Shown here: piece by piece, positions 33,737 to 43,698 of the stretch
Layout: each line of letters begins with the position of its first letter
Position numbering within the stretch: the stretch's first letter is position 1
Assembly (NCBI RefSeq): GCF_004792415.1
Contig: NZ_CP038853.1
Coordinates: 248,001 to 312,000, forward strand
Source of the DNA: Pantoea vagans
GTDB taxonomy: Bacteria > Pseudomonadota > Gammaproteobacteria > Enterobacterales > Enterobacteriaceae
Reading direction: 5' to 3'
DNA length: 64,000 nucleotides
Notes under the pieces: generated by a model
Seen by the model: only the letters and a program-made list of their open reading frames with translations
Told to the model about the DNA's origin: nothing
The model's database searches: none
Translations under genes and position numbers: made by a program

Positions 33737-36412
33737 ATGAACCACGAACCCCAGCGTCCCGATCCCGACGCGCTGCTGCAGGCTAACCGCGAGAGTCATC
33801 GCGGGCAGCTGAAGATTTACTTTGGTGCCTGTGCGGGCGTGGGCAAAACCTACGCCATGCTGCAGGAGGCACAGCGGCTGCGTGCGCAGGGTCTGGATGT
33901 GCTGATCGGCGTGGTAGAGACCCATGAACGGCCGGAAACCGCGCAGCTGCTGACAGGCTTAACCCTGCTGCCGCGTCGCGCAACCGGCCGTTCGCGTCAT
34001 GCGGAGTTTGATCTTGATGCTGCGCTGGCCCGCCATCCGGCGGTGATCCTGATGGATGAGCTGGCGCACACCAACGTGCAGGGCTCGCGCCATCCCAAGC
34101 GCTGGCAGGATATCGAGGAGCTGCTGGAAGCGGGCATCGACGTGCTGACCACCGTCAACGTGCAGCACCTTGAGAGCCTCAACGATGTGGTCGGCGGCGT
34201 CACCGGCATTCAGGTGCGCGAAACCGTGCCCGATCCCTTTTTCGACAGCGCCGACGAAGTGGTGCTGGTCGATCTGCCGCCCGACGATCTGCGGCAGCGG
34301 CTGAAAGAGGGCAAAGTCTACATTGGCGACCGCGCGGAACGCGCCATCGAAAACTTTTTCCGCAAAGGTAACCTGTTCGCCCTGCGTGAGCTGGCCCTGC
34401 GTCGCACCGCCGATCGGGTGGACGACCAGATGCGCGCCTGGCGCGATCAGCAGGGACGGGATCGCGTCTGGCACACCCGCGACGCCATTCTGCTCTGCAT
34501 TGGTGACGACAGCGGCAGTGAAAAGCTGGTGCGTACCGCCGCCCGGCTGGCGGCGCGACTTGGCAGTGAATGGCACGCGGTCTATGTCGAAACACCCCGG
34601 CTTAACCGGCTGCCCGAAGCGCGGCGACGGGCGATTCTGCGCACCTTACAGCTGGCGCAGGAGCTGGGTGCGGAAACGGCCACGCTGTCGGAACCGGATG
34701 AAGCGGAAGCGGTGCTGGGCTACGCCCGCGAGCACAACCTGGGCAAAATCGTCACCGGTCGTCGCCCGCTGCGGCGCTGGCGGCGTGACAGTTTTGCCGA
34801 ACGTCTGGGCCAGCTTGGCCCCGATCTCGACCTGCTGGTGGTGGCGCTGGATGAGCCGCTGAAAGATGCGCCGCATCCGCTGCCGGATGGCCGCGTCACC
34901 AGTGAAAAATGGCGCATTCAGCTGCGCGGCGTGATGATGGCGCTGGTGCTCTGCATCGTCGTCACCGCAGCCGGACAGTCGGTGCTGATCAATTTCGATC
35001 CCGCCAACTGCGTGATGATCTACCTGCTGGCGGTGGTGATCGTGGCGCTGCGCTATGGCCGCTGGCCGTCGGTGATCGCCACGGTGATGAATATCGTCGC
35101 CTTCGACCTCTTCTTTGTTGCGCCCACCGGCACGGTGGCGGTCTCCGACCTGCAATATCTGGTGACCTTTGGCGTAATGCTGGCGGTGGGCGTCATTGTC
35201 GGCAACCTTACGGCAGGCGTGCGTTATCAGGCGCGGGTGGCGCGCTACCGCGAGCAGCGGGCGCGGCAGCTCTATGAGATGGCAAAATCGCTGGGCAGCG
35301 CGTTAACGCCGCAGGATATTGCCGCCACCAGCCAGCGGGTGCTCGACGCCACTTTGCAGGCGCGCTGCCTGCTGCTGCTGCCGGATGAGCAGGGTGAGCT
35401 GCAACCGGTGGGCGAAGCGTTACCGGCCAGCGAACCGGATCGCGCCATCGCGAAATGGAGTTACAGCAAAGGCCAGCCTGCGGGCGCGGGCACCGATACC
35501 TTACCGGCGGTGCCCTATCAGATCCTGCCGCTGAAAAGCGGCGCGCACTGCCGGGGTCTGCTGGTGGTGGAGCCGCAGAACCTGCGTCAGTTGATGATCC
35601 CCGAACAGCAGCGGCTGGTGGAAACCTTTACGGTACTGATTGCCAACGCCCTGGAGCGCATGGCGCTGTCGCACAGTGAGGCGGCGTCCCGGCTTTCGGC
35701 AGAGCGGGAACAGCTGCGCAATGCGCTGCTGTCGGCGCTGTCGCACGACCTGCGCACGCCGTTAACGGTGCTGTTTGGTCAGGCGGAAATGCTGATGCTC
35801 GACCTGGCCAGCGACAACTCAAAATATGTGCCGCAGGCCAGCCAGATCCGCGAGCAGACGCTGAGCACCATCCGGCTGGTGAGCAACATGCTGGATATGG
35901 CACGCATTCAGTCGGGCGGCCTCAACCTGCGTGAAGAGTGGCTGGCGCTGGAAGAGGTGATCGGCGGCGCGCTGAGCAGCATGGCACCGTCGCTGAAAGG
36001 GCATGAGGTTCAGCTCGATCTGCCGGATGACATCGTGCTGATTAAAGGCGACAGCACGCTGCTGGAACGCGTCTTCACCAACCTGATTGAGAACAGCCTG
36101 AAGTATGCCGGTAACAGCGCACCACGTGGCATCCGCGCCTGGTGTGCTGCGACACGGCTGGAGATTGCGGTGTGGGACAGCGGACCGGGCATTGCGGAAG
36201 ACGATTTAACCCGGATATTCGATAAGTTCTGGCGCGGTGATAAAGAGTCGGCGGTGCCGGGCGTCGGGCTCGGTCTGGCAATCTGTAAAACCATTATTGA
36301 GAGCCACGGCGGCCAGATCTGGGCAGAGAACCGACCCGAAGGTGGCGCGGCATTTCGTCTCTCACTACCGCTGCCGCCGGCCCCTGAAATTTCTGACGAA
36401 GGGCTGAAATAA
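33737..36412 (+). CDS. kdpD: Sensor histidine kinase KdpD
   Basis: An 891-residue inner-membrane sensor of K+ limitation. The N-terminal KdpD domain has Walker-like GACAGVGKTYAML and DELAHTNVQGSRHPKRWQD. A USP-like domain follows, then four membrane helices (about 395-500), a GAF-like region, and the kinase core: His670 in LSHDLRTPL, N-box FTNLIENSLKYA and G-boxes DSGPGI and GVGLGLAI. All are intact. I start at 33737, which has AAGGA upstream; the frame is open 18 codons further into the repeat element. No kdpE follows: the next gene is yqhA. Confidence 0.95.
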   Translation: MNHEPQRPDPDALLQANRESHRGQLKIYFGACAGVGKTYAMLQEAQRLRAQGLDVLIGVVETHERPETAQLLTGLTLLPRRATGRSRHAEFDLDAALARHPAVILMDELAHTNVQGSRHPKRWQDIEELLEAGIDVLTTVNVQHLESLNDVVGGVTGIQVRETVPDPFFDSADEVVLVDLPPDDLRQRLKEGKVYIGDRAERAIENFFRKGNLFALRELALRRTADRVDDQMRAWRDQQGRDRVWHTRDAILLCIGDDSGSEKLVRTAARLAARLGSEWHAVYVETPRLNRLPEARRRAILRTLQLAQELGAETATLSEPDEAEAVLGYAREHNLGKIVTGRRPLRRWRRDSFAERLGQLGPDLDLLVVALDEPLKDAPHPLPDGRVTSEKWRIQLRGVMMALVLCIVVTAAGQSVLINFDPANCVMIYLLAVVIVALRYGRWPSVIATVMNIVAFDLFFVAPTGTVAVSDLQYLVTFGVMLAVGVIVGNLTAGVRYQARVARYREQRARQLYEMAKSLGSALTPQDIAATSQRVLDATLQARCLLLLPDEQGELQPVGEALPASEPDRAIAKWSYSKGQPAGAGTDTLPAVPYQILPLKSGAHCRGLLVVEPQNLRQLMIPEQQRLVETFTVLIANALERMALSHSEAASRLSAEREQLRNALLSALSHDLRTPLTVLFGQAEMLMLDLASDNSKYVPQASQIREQTLSTIRLVSNMLDMARIQSGGLNLREEWLALEEVIGGALSSMAPSLKGHEVQLDLPDDIVLIKGDSTLLERVFTNLIENSLKYAGNSAPRGIRAWCAATRLEIAVWDSGPGIAEDDLTRIFDKFWRGDKESAVPGVGLGLAICKTIIESHGGQIWAENRPEGGAAFRLSLPLPPAPEISDEGLK

Positions 36413-36466
36413 CTTCACAGTGGATCGGTTATACTTCCGGACCTGTTTGATTATTCGTGGGATTGT

Positions 36467-36964
36467 ATGGAACGTTTTACCGAAAACCTGATGTATGCAT
36501 CGCGCTGGTTGCTGGCTCCGGTTTACATTGGACTTTCGCTGGGATTGCTGGCGCTGACCATTAAATTTTTCCAGGAAATTTTCCACCTGCTGCCCAACAT
36601 TTTCAGCATTGCGGAAAACGATCTGATCCTGCTGCTGCTGTCGCTGGTGGATATGACGCTGGTGGGCGGCCTGCTGGTGATGGTGATGCTGTCGGGTTAT
36701 GAGAACTTCATTTCCAAGCTTGATATCGACGAAGACAAAGAGAAGCTGAGCTGGCTGGGCAAAATGGACTCCGGCTCGCTGAAAAACAAAGTCGCGGCTT
36801 CAATCGTGGCCATCTCCTCCATTCACCTGCTGCGGGTGTTTATGGAAGCGCGCAACGTCGAAAACGACAAGCTGATGTGGTACGTGATTATCCACCTGAC
36901 CTTTGTGCTCTCGGCCTTTGTGATGGGCTGGCTGGACAAGATGTCGCGCTACGATAAAAAGTAA
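36467..36964 (+). CDS. yqhA: YqhA-family (UPF0114) inner-membrane protein
   Basis: A 165-residue protein with about four membrane segments (15-35, 53-75, 105-125, 136-155). It matches E. coli YqhA by memory: [50 protein letters not shown] and [16 protein letters not shown]. Function unknown. It lies 54 bp after kdpD, where kdpE would be expected, and has a -10-like TATACT at 36429-36434, so it may be independently transcribed. Confidence 0.9.
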   Translation: MERFTENLMYASRWLLAPVYIGLSLGLLALTIKFFQEIFHLLPNIFSIAENDLILLLLSLVDMTLVGGLLVMVMLSGYENFISKLDIDEDKEKLSWLGKMDSGSLKNKVAASIVAISSIHLLRVFMEARNVENDKLMWYVIIHLTFVLSAFVMGWLDKMSRYDKK

Positions 36965-36970
36965 TTTATC

Positions 36971-37003
36971 ACCTGGCGACCCGCTGACGCGGGCGCCTGC
37001 TTT
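36971..37003. terminator. Hairpin between convergent yqhA and LysR genes
   Basis: GGCGACCCGC / GCGGGCGCC pair with a small internal bulge and a TGAC loop. The T runs are weak on either side. Confidence 0.45.
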
Positions 37004-37970
37004 ATCCCTTCCGCTCTGCTCCCCCTGAACGACCTGCCGGCTGCGACGCCGGGCGTGTGCCCGCCAGCTGTGGCATCACCTCTTTGATCATGGCAAAAAA
37101 GTGTTGCAGCCTGGCCGGGTAGTAACTCGCCCAGGGATAGGTCAGCCATACCGGCAGCGGCGGGGCCTGCCAGGCGGGCATCAGCTGAACCAGACTGCCG
37201 TCCGCTAAATCCTCCTGCACCGCCCACGAGGAGACAATCGCCGCACCCATTCCGGCCAGCGCCGCTTTGCGCACCGCATATAAGCTGTCGCTGCTCAGCC
37301 GGGGCGTAATCGCAAGGTTCACCGGCTGGCCGTCGTCAATCTTCTGCAACGCCACTTCATTACGGTAAAAGCTGGTCAGCGCCAGCCACGGCAGATCGCG
37401 CAGCTGTGCCACACGTTCTATCGGCGGATGCTCCCCCAGCAGGTGCGGGGCCGCCACCACAATGCGCGGCACTTCGGCCAGCAGAATCGCCACGACCGAA
37501 GGATCGGTGGGCGCACCGACCTGAATGGCGCAGTCCACGTTCTCCGCCATGAAGTCGGGCGTGCGGTCATTCAGCATCCACTCGATATTGAGGCGGGGAT
37601 AGCGGTGCAGATAGTCCACCAGCGGCGCGATCAGCTGATCCTGACCAAAGGCGTGCGGCGCACGAACCCGCAGCGTACCGACCGGGTCATCGCTGGCACC
37701 GGTCAGCTCATCTTCCAGCGCATGCCAGGTCGCCAGCAGCTGCCGTGCCTGGGCGTAGCAGCGTTCGCCATCATCGGTGAGTTTCAGCGCATGGGTGGTG
37801 CGCAGGATTAGCTTGAGGCCCAGCCGCTGCTCCAGGGTCTGCAATCGGCGGCTGACGGTGGGCTGTGTCGTGCCAAGCTGGGCTGCTGCTGCGGACAGGC
37901 TGCCGCTTTCGACGATACGGATAAACGTCTGCATCAGGTCGATGCGATCGCTGCTGTTAGGATTGTTCAT
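37002..37970 (-). CDS. LysR-family regulator
   Basis: About 322 residues. HTH at about 8-65 (GSLSAAAAQLGTTQPTVSRRLQTLEQRLG); effector domain from about 95 (GTLRVRAPHAFGQD). The ATG at 37970 is preferred over a GTG three codons earlier; neither has a strong ribosome site. It is divergent from the MFS transporter (93-bp gap), which it probably controls. The C-terminal tail is rich in Arg, Gly and Ser and may be disordered. Confidence 0.9.
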   Translation of the reverse strand: MNNPNSSDRIDLMQTFIRIVESGSLSAAAAQLGTTQPTVSRRLQTLEQRLGLKLILRTTHALKLTDDGERCYAQARQLLATWHALEDELTGASDDPVGTLRVRAPHAFGQDQLIAPLVDYLHRYPRLNIEWMLNDRTPDFMAENVDCAIQVGAPTDPSVVAILLAEVPRIVVAAPHLLGEHPPIERVAQLRDLPWLALTSFYRNEVALQKIDDGQPVNLAITPRLSSDSLYAVRKAALAGMGAAIVSSWAVQEDLADGSLVQLMPAWQAPPLPVWLTYPWASYYPARLQHFFAMIKEVMPQLAGTRPASQPAGRSGGAERKG

Positions 37971-38063
37971 ACGCGCCACGCATAACGGTTTTGTCTGGTA
38001 TCAGTCTACCGCGTATAACCACAATGCGCTTTAATGGTTGCACGAAATGATGAGGATTACAGC

Positions 38064-39266
38064 ATGTCAGCCATACAGACTCAGACGCAAAATGAAGCGC
38101 TCTCCACGCCGCTGGTGTTTACCCTGGCCGCCGGAGCCGGGCTCAGCGTTGCATCGATTTACTACAGCCAGCCGATGCTGGATATCATCAGTAAGCAGTT
38201 TAATGCAGGCATCGGCGCAGTTGGCATGGTGCCGATGCTGACTCAGGCGGGCTATGCGCTGGGTATTCTGCTGCTGGCCCCGCTGGGCGATCGTCACGAC
38301 CGCCGCACCATTATCTTTATCAAGGGTTTACTGCTGGTCGCGGCGCTGCTGCTGTGTGGCTTTTCCGGCGGACTCAGCGCGCTGCTGGTTGCGAGTTTTA
38401 TCACCGGGCTAACCGCCACGGTGGCGCAGGATATTGTGCCCGCGTCGGCGGCGCTGGCCCCGGAACGCAGCCGGGGTAAAACGGTCGGTACGGTGATGAC
38501 CGGGCTGCTGGTGGGGATTCTGCTGTCACGGGTGGTCAGCGGGGTGGTGGCGGAGTATTTCGGCTGGCGCACCATGTACATGATCGCCGCGCTGGCAGTG
38601 TTGCTGATTACGCTGACGCTGTGGCGGGTGTTGCCACGCTTCGCGCCGGGCACCTCCGTGAGCTATCCGCGCCTGTTGCTGTCGCTGGTGCATCTGTGGC
38701 GTCACCATCAGACGCTGCGCCGCGCTGCGCTGGCTCAGGGTCTGCTCTCTATAGCCTTCAGTGCCTTCTGGTCGACGCTGGCGTTAATGCTCAGCGACCG
38801 CTTTCATCTCGACAGTGCGGTGGCGGGGGCGTTTGGTTTAGCCGGTGCTGCGGGTGCCATGGCCGCGCCGCTGGCGGGCAGTTTTGCTGACCGCATCGGT
38901 CCGGCACGCGTCACGCAGGCCGGTGCCGCGCTGGTGACGATCTCTTTTGCGCTGATGTTTCTGCTGCCACTGTTGCCCATGCCCGCACAGCTGGCGCTGA
39001 TTGTGGTCTGTACTATCGGCTTTGATTTAGGGGTGCAGGCCACGCTGGTGGCGCATCAGACGCTGGTCTACGGTCTGGCGCCGGAAGCACGCAGTCGCCT
39101 GAATGCACTGCTGTTTACCGTGGTGTTTATCGGTATGGCGACCGGTGCGGCGCTGGGCAGTCTGGCACTGGCTCACTGGGGCTGGAATGGGGTGGTTGCG
39201 CTCGCTACCTTAGCCGGCGCCGCGGCTCTCGCGGTCCGCTTCGCCAGTCGTCACCTGAAAAACTGA
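38064..39266 (+). CDS. MFS transporter, drug:H+ antiporter-like
   Basis: About 400 residues, twelve helices. MFS motif A is GDRHDRRTIIFIKG between helices 2 and 3; SIYYSQPMLDIISKQF at the N-terminus is typical of the AraJ/YnfM-like DHA1 group. The start at 38064 has GAGGA upstream; the frame is open ten codons earlier. Divergent LysR regulator upstream. The substrate is unknown; export of a metabolite or drug is inference. Confidence 0.9.
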   Translation: MSAIQTQTQNEALSTPLVFTLAAGAGLSVASIYYSQPMLDIISKQFNAGIGAVGMVPMLTQAGYALGILLLAPLGDRHDRRTIIFIKGLLLVAALLLCGFSGGLSALLVASFITGLTATVAQDIVPASAALAPERSRGKTVGTVMTGLLVGILLSRVVSGVVAEYFGWRTMYMIAALAVLLITLTLWRVLPRFAPGTSVSYPRLLLSLVHLWRHHQTLRRAALAQGLLSIAFSAFWSTLALMLSDRFHLDSAVAGAFGLAGAAGAMAAPLAGSFADRIGPARVTQAGAALVTISFALMFLLPLLPMPAQLALIVVCTIGFDLGVQATLVAHQTLVYGLAPEARSRLNALLFTVVFIGMATGAALGSLALAHWGWNGVVALATLAGAAALAVRFASRHLKN

Positions 39267-39327
39267 CACCTCGCCCGTCAAAAAATGTGCCAGGCTTATT
39301 CATAAACCCGAAATATTGTGGAGTGTT

Positions 39328-40674
39328 ATGAACTTTTTAGCCTGGACAGCAGCGACGGGCGGCCTTCTGCTGCTGATGTCGCTGGCTTCCGGTTGGATTC
39401 ACCGGGGGCCAGTCACCTCATTTGGTCTGTTCCTGATCGCGGGCATGCTGTGCGGCCCGTGGGGATTTGATGTTATCCACCTCGATATCGTCGCCCATTC
39501 CGAAGCCGTGGCCCATATCACCGAAATCACCATGGCGGCCTCGCTGTTTATCACCGGTCTCAAGCTGCGTCAGCCGCTGCAGAACAACTGCTGGCAGACC
39601 GGGCTGAAACTGGCGTTTCCCGCCATGCTGCTTACCGTTGCCGCGATGACCCTGCTGGCACACTTCCTGGTGGGATTAGACTGGCCGATTGCGCTGGCGT
39701 TTGGCGCGATTGTCGCGCCGACCGATCCGGTGCTGGCGAGCTTAATCTCGGTCAACGATGCGCAGGATGATGACTCGCTGCGTGTGGCGATCTCCAGTGA
39801 AGCGGGCATGAACGATGGCTCCGCATTACCCCTGCTGATGCTGGCGCTGCTGCTGTTTAATGGCGAGAGCCTGAGTGGCGCGATGCTGGCGCACTGGGGC
39901 GCGGTCGAAGTGCTCTGGGCGATTGGCGGCGGTCTGATCATCGGCTTTGTTCTGGGGCAGCTAATCGGCATGCTGGCGACCCGACTGCGTAATGCCAATG
40001 GCGACGTTGCGCCCAATGATTTCCTGGCGCTGGCACTGATTGCGCTGAGTTATTCGCTGGTGGAGTATCTGGGTGCCTCCGGCTTCCTGGCTGCCTTCGC
40101 CGCCGGACTGGGGTTACGCCGTGCCGAACTGGGCGTGTTCCATCGTCATCAGCCGGAAGACCTCTCTGACGACGAACGCGTATTGCCCTCTGAGGCGCTG
40201 GTGAATCCTAACAAACGCCTGGCGCATCAGGGCGACAATAATATGGTGAAGTCGATTGGGTTTGTAGTAGGCGACGCACTCTCTTTTGGCGATACTATTG
40301 AACGTTTACTGGCGGCTGGCATGATGGTGGTGCTGGGCGTGACGCTGGCGCAGCACTGGAACATCTATGGCGTGCTGATTGGCCTGGTGCTGTTTGTGGT
40401 GGTACGACCGCTGGCCGTCTGGCTGGTGACAGTACGCGCCGGGCTGCCGCTGGGACAGCGTCTGATGATTGGCTGGCTGGGCATCCGGGGAATTGGCAGC
40501 CTGAACTACATCGCTTATGCCTGGACGCACGGCATGCAAGGCCCGCAGATGGAAATCATGACGAATATGGCGTTAACGCTGGTGGTCTGCAGCGTGGTGG
40601 TTCACGGCACCACGGTGACGCCGCTGCTGAACTGGCGTCAGAAGCGCCTCGAAGCCCTTCAGCGCAAGGTTTAA
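39328..40674 (+). CDS. CPA1-family cation:proton antiporter
   Basis: A 448-residue inner-membrane antiporter (Na+ or K+ for H+). Hallmarks: GAIVAPTDPVLASLISVND with the TD-P unwound helix, SSEAGMNDGSALPLL with the ion-binding ND motif, and the C-terminal GWLGIRGIGSLNYIAYAW. Eleven to thirteen helices are predicted by eye. The ATG at 39328 has GGAG upstream; a TTG four codons earlier is less likely. The following small exported protein (22 bp downstream) may share its transcript. Confidence 0.92.
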   Translation: MNFLAWTAATGGLLLLMSLASGWIHRGPVTSFGLFLIAGMLCGPWGFDVIHLDIVAHSEAVAHITEITMAASLFITGLKLRQPLQNNCWQTGLKLAFPAMLLTVAAMTLLAHFLVGLDWPIALAFGAIVAPTDPVLASLISVNDAQDDDSLRVAISSEAGMNDGSALPLLMLALLLFNGESLSGAMLAHWGAVEVLWAIGGGLIIGFVLGQLIGMLATRLRNANGDVAPNDFLALALIALSYSLVEYLGASGFLAAFAAGLGLRRAELGVFHRHQPEDLSDDERVLPSEALVNPNKRLAHQGDNNMVKSIGFVVGDALSFGDTIERLLAAGMMVVLGVTLAQHWNIYGVLIGLVLFVVVRPLAVWLVTVRAGLPLGQRLMIGWLGIRGIGSLNYIAYAWTHGMQGPQMEIMTNMALTLVVCSVVVHGTTVTPLLNWRQKRLEALQRKV

Positions 40675-40696
40675 CCTGAACGAACAGGAGTTAAAA

Positions 40697-41041
40697 ATGA
40701 AAGTCACTCAGATAGTGCTGCTAAGCCTCCTTGCCTCCGGCAGCGCGCTGGCAGCGGACGACGCTGATACTGAGCAGAATGTTTACGCCAGTCAGTTGTG
40801 TCACATTGTCAGCGGTGAGAAAAAGGTCGCCACTGCAGATCATTACGTCGAGCAGATGAAATCGACCGTGGCGGGCGGCCAGTCACCGTCGGCGATGAAT
40901 CAGCCGGAATTTGATGAAGAGTCCGCGCGTGAAGTGGCCAGTGCCTGGCTGCAACTGGGCGACGATGAGCGGGCCAAACTGCGCGTCAACGAACAGCAGT
41001 GTGAACAGGCCGTGATGGCCCAATTCCAGCAGGAAGATTAA
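40697..41041 (+). CDS. Small periplasmic protein of unknown function
   Basis: A 114-residue protein with a clear Sec signal peptide (KVTQIVLLSLLASGSALA, cleavage near 20). The mature part is acidic, has two cysteines (LCHI and QQCEQ) that could form a disulfide, and no membrane segment. CAGGAG precedes the start. It follows the antiporter by 22 bp and ends in a strong terminator, so the pair may be an operon. I do not recognise the family. Confidence 0.8.
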   Translation: MKVTQIVLLSLLASGSALAADDADTEQNVYASQLCHIVSGEKKVATADHYVEQMKSTVAGGQSPSAMNQPEFDEESAREVASAWLQLGDDERAKLRVNEQQCEQAVMAQFQQED

Positions 41042-41057
41042 CCACGCAGAATTAAAT

Positions 41058-41087
41058 AAAAACGCGCCTGCCGGGCGCGTTTTTTTA
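41058..41087 (+). terminator. Rho-independent terminator
   Basis: AAAACGCGCC - loop - GGCGCGTTTT followed by a run of T; ends the antiporter/periplasmic-protein transcript. Confidence 0.9.
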
Positions 41088-41209
41088 TGGCTTTTCAGGG
41101 GCCATTGCGTACATAATCGCCACCCATGGCACCAGACTTGCATCTGTTACTTCTTTTGTAGCCTGCCGCAACGGCTTGCTCATTACTCTGGCATCACACA
41201 ACAGGCAAT

Positions 41210-42106
41210 ATGATTACGCGTCGACGCTTTATTCTCGGCACGGGAGCGCTCGGGCTCTCCATGACCACCGGCAAATTATTTGCCCGTGATGACATCATTC
41301 CCCTCTGGCCGGACGATCCGCCCGGCGGTGGCGGCCCATCCGGCCAGTTGCATATTAACAGCAGCGGTTCCTGGTCAAATATCGTCAGCCCGGCGATTCA
41401 GCGTTTTAAACCGGAAAATCCGAATGGCGAAGCGGTATTAATCGCCGCTGGCGGCGGGTATCGCTGGATCGGCATGGGACGCGAAGCCTGGCCGGTGGCG
41501 CGCTGGCTCAATGCCAGTGGCTATACCGCCTATGTGCTCAGCTACCGGTTGCCGCATGAGAAGTGGCAGGCGGGTCGTCTGGCACCGCTGCAGGATGCGC
41601 AGCGTGCCATCCGGCTGGTGCGATCTTTCGAACGTAAGGTGCATGTGCTGGGCTTCTCGGCAGGCGGACATCTGCTGGGGCTGGCGGCGGCGCGGCCAGA
41701 CTTTGAATCTTATCCGGCCATCGATCCGCTGGATGAAGTGGTGCCGAAAGTCGACAGCGTCGGCCTGATCTATCCGGTCATCACCCTGGAAGCGCCTTAT
41801 CAGCACACCAATACGCATCTGATGATGGTCGGCAAAAATGCCACGCCGCAGGATGAGGCGAACTGGTCAGTACAGAACTACGTGACCCGGCAATATCCGC
41901 CGACGTTTCTGGCGCAGGCCGAGGACGATCACACCTCCAATCCGTTTAACACCGAGCTGATGCGCGACACCTGTCGCCGCAACCGCGTACCGGTTGAGCT
42001 GATTCAGATTAGCAAAGGCGGACACGGATTTGGCCTCGGCAAGGCGGGTACGCCCGCAGCGTTATGGGATCAGGCGTATGTCCGCTGGCTGGATCGCGTA
42101 AGCTGA
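41210..42106 (+). CDS. Tat-exported alpha/beta hydrolase (esterase/lipase)
   Basis: A 298-residue protein with a twin-arginine signal (ITRRRFILGTGALGLSM). The hydrolase fold has an oxyanion GGGYRWIGMG, nucleophile Ser150 in GFSAGGH, Asp in AQAEDDHTSNP and His in KGGHGFGLG. This is the layout of acetyl-xylan or xylan esterase-like BD-FAE enzymes, so a polysaccharide or plant-polymer ester is a plausible substrate in the periplasm. The ribosome site is weak (AGGCA). Confidence 0.88.
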   Translation: MITRRRFILGTGALGLSMTTGKLFARDDIIPLWPDDPPGGGGPSGQLHINSSGSWSNIVSPAIQRFKPENPNGEAVLIAAGGGYRWIGMGREAWPVARWLNASGYTAYVLSYRLPHEKWQAGRLAPLQDAQRAIRLVRSFERKVHVLGFSAGGHLLGLAAARPDFESYPAIDPLDEVVPKVDSVGLIYPVITLEAPYQHTNTHLMMVGKNATPQDEANWSVQNYVTRQYPPTFLAQAEDDHTSNPFNTELMRDTCRRNRVPVELIQISKGGHGFGLGKAGTPAALWDQAYVRWLDRVS

Positions 42107-42162
42107 AGTGCACTGGCGCGGTGCTATGCTGCACGGTCAGAAAGCGGAAGTGGATGCGGCAT

Positions 42163-42193
42163 AAAAAAAACAGGCGACCTTAAGGTCGCCTGT
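42163..42193. terminator. Bidirectional terminator between the esterase and gor
   Basis: A 24-base perfect palindrome at 42170-42193 (ACAGGCGACC and its complement) is flanked by eight A on the left, which is the T run for gor on the minus strand. Confidence 0.85.
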
Positions 42194-42217
42194 TCTGTTT
42201 CTGAAGCCCGGTGCGGA

Positions 42218-43570
42218 TTAACGCATCGTCACAAACTCTTCCGCTGCGGTTGGGTGGATCGCCACGGTGTTATCGAAGTCTTTCTTGGTCGCGCCCATCT
42301 TCAGCGCCACGGCGAAGCCCTGCAGCATCTCATCCATACCGAATCCGATGCCGTGAATGCCGACGATCTTCTCATCGGCACCCACACAGACCAGCTTCAT
42401 GCGGCACGGCTGACGATGCTGGGTGACCGCGGTGTACATGGCGGTAAACGACGATTTATAGACCTTTACCTGATCGTCACCATATTGTTCGCGCGCCTGC
42501 GGCTCGGTCAGTCCCACAGTGCCAATCGGCGGATGGCTGAACACCACGGTTGGCACGTTGCTGTAATCCAGATGCTCGTCCGGCTTGTTGTTAAACAGAC
42601 GCTCAGAGAGACGGCGTCCTGCGGCAACCGCTACCGGCGTCAGCTCAACCGCACCGGTGTTGTCGCCCACGGCGTAGACGCCTGAGACATTGGTGTTCTG
42701 GAATTTATCGACGCTGATATAGCCTTTATCGTTCAGCGCCACGCCCGCAGCCTGAATATTGAGATTGTCCGTTTCAGGCTCACGGCCAATCGCCCAGACC
42801 AGGCAATCCACGGTGTAGTCGCTGCCGTTTTCCAGCTGCAGCGTCAGGCTGCCATCGCTGTTTTTAACTACAGCTTTTGGAATGGCTTCGGTATGCAGCG
42901 CCGGGCCTTCGGTGTTCATTACTTCGACCAGCGTCTCGGTGAGCAGCGGGTCGAAGCTGCGCAGCGGCGCATGTTTACGCACGAACAGGTGGGTTTCTGA
43001 CCCCAGCGCGTTTACGACGCCCGCCAGCTCAACCGCGATATAGCCCGCGCCGACAACCGCGGTGCGTTTTGGCAGCGCATCCAGCTCGAAGAAGCCGTCG
43101 GAATCAATGCCGTACTCCGCACCCGGAATAGAAGGGTGAACCGGACGACCGCCGGTGGCGATCAGAATGTGGTTAGCCGTAATAATCTCGCCGTTCACTT
43201 CAACGCTGTGCGCATCGACAAAGCGGGCAAAGCCTTTGATCACTTCAACTTTGTTTTTACCCAGCACGTTGTCATACGAGCTGTGGATGCGATCGATATA
43301 GGCGCTGCGGTTTTTGACCAGCGTGGCCCAGTCAAAGCGATTGACGGTGGTGTCGAAGCCATAATCCGGGCCATAAAGATGGATAGCTTCGGCGATTTGC
43401 GCGGCGTGCCACATGATTTTCTTCGGCACGCAACCCACGTTCACGCAGGTGCCACCCAGCTCTTTTGCTTCAATCAGGGCGCATTTCTGGCCATACATAG
43501 CCGCACGGTTAATCGAGGCGATGCCGCCGCTGCCGCCGCCAATGGCGAGATAGTCGAAATGTCGGGTCAT
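42218..43570 (-). CDS. gor: Glutathione reductase
   Basis: A 450-residue FAD/NADPH disulfide reductase keeping glutathione reduced; cytosolic homodimer. The redox-active Cys42/Cys47 lie in [13 protein letters not shown], the NADPH-binding region in [14 protein letters not shown] with VRKHAPLR, and the catalytic His in the C-terminal [14 protein letters not shown]. Length equals E. coli Gor when started at 43570, which I prefer over the ATG four codons upstream. Next to rlmJ as in E. coli, but with rbn and a CPBP gene in between. Confidence 0.97.
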   Translation of the reverse strand: MTRHFDYLAIGGGSGGIASINRAAMYGQKCALIEAKELGGTCVNVGCVPKKIMWHAAQIAEAIHLYGPDYGFDTTVNRFDWATLVKNRSAYIDRIHSSYDNVLGKNKVEVIKGFARFVDAHSVEVNGEIITANHILIATGGRPVHPSIPGAEYGIDSDGFFELDALPKRTAVVGAGYIAVELAGVVNALGSETHLFVRKHAPLRSFDPLLTETLVEVMNTEGPALHTEAIPKAVVKNSDGSLTLQLENGSDYTVDCLVWAIGREPETDNLNIQAAGVALNDKGYISVDKFQNTNVSGVYAVGDNTGAVELTPVAVAAGRRLSERLFNNKPDEHLDYSNVPTVVFSHPPIGTVGLTEPQAREQYGDDQVKVYKSSFTAMYTAVTQHRQPCRMKLVCVGADEKIVGIHGIGFGMDEMLQGFAVALKMGATKKDFDNTVAIHPTAAEEFVTMR

Positions 43571-43698
43571 TGAAGTATCCATCCGGTTGCATAAAAAATT
43601 GGGGTTGAGTGTAACGCTGCGGGTCGAAATGACGCAAAGTTTGCGCCTATGATTGTAATAGGGTTCTGTTTTTTCACTCGCTGACAGGGAAGCATACC

